In this document: positions 5,790 to 6,448 of the stretch, one piece after another
Position numbering within the stretch: position 1 is the stretch's first letter
Layout: each line of letters begins with the position of its first letter
Origin: Bacteroides ovatus
GTDB taxonomy: Bacteria > Bacteroidota > Bacteroidia > Bacteroidales > Bacteroidaceae
Assembly (NCBI GenBank): GCA_030844565.1
Contig: JAUUNK010000274.1
Coordinates: 1-6,448 of the forward strand
Reading direction: 5' to 3'
Length of the DNA: 6,448 nucleotides
Translations under genes and position numbers: made by a program
The notes under the pieces: model-generated
The model's input: only the letters and a program-made list of their open reading frames with translations
The model's database searches: none
What the model was told of the DNA's origin: nothing

Positions 5790-5820
5790 CAGCTAAATGC
5801 TGTTGCTCACCAAACCATTA
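5773..5820 (+). repeat. Intergenic recombination repeat R10 (attC-like)
   Basis: TAAC at 5773 to CCATTA at 5815-5820; at 48 nt it is the longest copy. It folds as GAG 5783-5785, bulge AT, AACAGC 5788-5793, loop TAAAT, GCTGTT 5799-5804, bulge G5805, CTC 5806-5808; GGT 5779-5781 and ACC 5809-5811 can extend the stem past a bulged C5782. It is the last repeat in the window. The next cassette begins TTAGCAAC (5818-5825), whose distal partner GTTGCTAA should lie past the right edge. Confidence 0.85.
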
Positions 5821-5840
5821 GCAACTTTTTATTTGTTGCT
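5820..5840 (+). other. Short inverted repeat at the start of the last cassette
   Basis: AGCAAC (5820-5825) and GTTGCT (5835-5840) can pair around a 9-nt AT-rich loop directly after the core of R10. The right arm resembles the distal cassette end (GTTGCTAA) that would normally sit behind the gene, here followed by TAG. It may be a remnant of an emptied cassette, a leader hairpin of the next transcript, or chance. There is no U-run after it, so it does not look like an intrinsic terminator. Confidence 0.3.
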
Positions 5841-5883
5841 TAGTAGCGTATGAGGGAATACAATTTGAAAAGTAAAAATAATT

Positions 5884-6078
5884 ATGAGCTATATTACAGC
5901 GGAAAGATTGGGAAAAGTTCTTATATGGGCATGGAACAAGTATGTGAAGAAAACCGCCATTCCTTACAAGAAGATTGACTTTCATTATTCGGATTGGGTC
6001 TTTCTCCTGACAGGTCTTGTCTTTTTTGGAATTGTGCTGGGTATTACCCTGCTTCATTTTGCATTTTGGAGAACATAA
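5884..6078 (+). CDS. Small single-helix membrane protein
   Basis: This 64-aa product has an amphipathic, basic N-terminal half (KVLIWAWNKYVKKTAIPYKKIDFHYSD) and one membrane helix at about residues 38-61 (WVFLLTGLVFFGIVLGITLLHFAF), ending FWRT. It lies only 14 nt upstream of the next gene, with no hairpin repeat between them, so both genes seem to share one cassette and one transcript. The 63-nt leader after repeat R10 is the longest in the array. The product may act with the larger membrane protein downstream as a two-subunit unit, or it may be what remains of a longer membrane protein. No family is recognised. The alternative + strand frame 5850-5978 lacks protein-like features. Confidence 0.6.
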   Translation: MSYITAERLGKVLIWAWNKYVKKTAIPYKKIDFHYSDWVFLLTGLVFFGIVLGITLLHFAFWRT

Positions 6079-6092
6079 TTCATCGAATATAT

Positions 6093-6448
6093 ATGAGTAA
6101 AGGAATAAAAAAGACAGATAACTATTTTGAACGAGTGAAGCAACGTGCCAACCGGACGAATTACAGATACTACTTTTTTGACTACCTATATTTCAAGGGA
6201 GAGGTTTGGGGCAAGAAGATAGGACGGATGTCAGGTTTTATACTGCTGTTTTGGTATTGGTGGTGGGTAGTAGTTCTGCCCGGCAACTTTCTCCTGATTA
6301 ACAGTGTACCGGAATGGTCGTCCTTACATCTTGGCTATTTAGGTGCAATGTTTTTGCTTATTTGTATATTTATTCTTGCACGATACAGGAAAGCCCGTGT
6401 ACAGGCATTGTTGAACCGCTACCGCCGCTCTAAGCATATCAGCGCAGT
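6093..6448 (+). CDS. Membrane protein homologous to 5263-5724 (partial, runs off right edge)
   Basis: The frame opens at ATG 6093 and stays open to the edge (118 codons visible). The N-terminus is basic and carries YRYYFFDYLY at residues 24-33, the same ten residues as the protein at 5263. Membrane helices follow at about 48-69 (very rich in tryptophan: FWYWWWVVVLP) and 78-96, then the basic loop ARYRKARVQALLNRYRRSK. By comparison with the paralogue, a third membrane helix and about 35 residues are missing beyond the window. It is probably co-transcribed with the 64-aa gene 14 nt upstream. This segment looks somewhat richer in G and C than the array to its left. Family unnamed; an immunity role is inferred from context. 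Confidence 0.75.
   Translation, partial: MSKGIKKTDNYFERVKQRANRTNYRYYFFDYLYFKGEVWGKKIGRMSGFILLFWYWWWVVVLPGNFLLINSVPEWSSLHLGYLGAMFLLICIFILARYRKARVQALLNRYRRSKHISA

Larger units (their letters stand above)
1..6448 (+). mobile_element. Segment of an integron-like cassette array (rAID-type)
   Basis: Eleven gene cassettes, two of them incomplete at the window edges, lie head to tail on the + strand and are separated by ten 43-48 nt hairpin repeats in one orientation. Complete cassettes are 505-966 nt long and mostly hold one gene. The gene content is unrelated from cassette to cassette: lipoproteins, membrane proteins, a secreted protein and cytosolic proteins. This matches my memory of recombinase-associated acquired interbacterial defence clusters of gut Bacteroidales, in which a XerD-like tyrosine recombinase sits at one end of an array of immunity-type genes with conserved intergenic repeats. 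The recombinase is not in this window and would be expected to the left. The array character is seen directly; the rAID assignment is recognition and the defensive role is inference. Confidence 0.7.

Noticed and set aside
166..5817. Reading the paired 7-9 nt cassette ends as insertion-sequence terminal inverted repeats with target duplications
   Set aside because: The end sequence differs from cassette to cassette and no transposase is present, so the pairs are better explained as the two halves of each cassette's own folded recombination site.
124..5820. Hairpin repeats as a CRISPR array or as intrinsic terminators
   Set aside because: The units between repeats are whole genes of 505-966 bp, not short spacers, and the hairpins lack a following U-run.
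5850..5978. A 42-codon + strand frame that overlaps the 64-aa gene in another phase
   Set aside because: The product has no signal, helix or motif and ends in the middle of the 64-aa gene, whose frame encodes a clean membrane helix.
5818..6057. Minus-strand frame of 79 codons
   Set aside because: Antisense to the leader and the 64-aa membrane gene; its N-terminal part is only the complement of the membrane-helix codons.

Overview
The window looks like part of a Bacteroidales chromosome (Bacteroides, Phocaeicola, Parabacteroides or a relative). The evidence is the low GC content, AT-rich leaders without strong Shine-Dalgarno motifs, Bacteroidota-style lipoproteins, and an overall layout that matches what I recall of the recombinase-associated acquired interbacterial defence (rAID) clusters described in gut Bacteroidales. 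This is recognition from memory; no database was searched. No recombinase, tRNA, rRNA, CRISPR array or insertion sequence is visible.

The layout is an integron-like array. Every gene is on the + strand. Consecutive genes are separated by a 43-48 nt hairpin-forming repeat that begins TAAC and ends with the invariant CCATTA. Ten copies (R1-R10) are present, all in the same orientation. Each folds the same way: outer stem, 2-nt bulge on the 5' arm, inner stem of 5-6 bp, 4-5 nt loop, inner stem, 1-nt bulge on the 3' arm, outer stem. The cassettes are: the tail of a gene related to the 706-1143 gene (1-165); a small lipoprotein (166-670); an NTF2-like immunity candidate (671-1196); a three-helix membrane protein (1197-1804); a probable all-helical cytosolic protein (1805-2432); a secreted periplasmic protein (2433-3003); a 296-aa protein with a CPLC motif (3004-3969); an exact second copy of the lipoprotein cassette (3970-4474); a larger lipoprotein (4475-5241); a membrane protein (5242-5817); and a cassette with two membrane-protein genes that runs off the right edge (5818 onward).

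The most informative signal is at the cassette ends. Each of the nine complete cassettes begins with TTA plus 4-6 cassette-specific bases, and the reverse complement of that 7-9 nt string lies at the other end of the same cassette, just behind the gene, running into the next TAAC. The matching therefore skips across the gene and does not link the two sides of one intergenic repeat. This is the arrangement of integron cassettes, where crossover inside the 3' core site leaves the two halves of a cassette's own site at its opposite ends. It places the crossover in or beside CCATTA. The exact cassette duplication independently gives the same boundaries.

The genes probably share no pathway. They look like a stockpile of immunity-type proteins for different compartments (cytosol, inner membrane, periplasm, lipid-anchored). 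Leaders are too short for a promoter per cassette, so the genes are probably read from a promoter to the left of the window. The functional assignments are inference from context and protein architecture.
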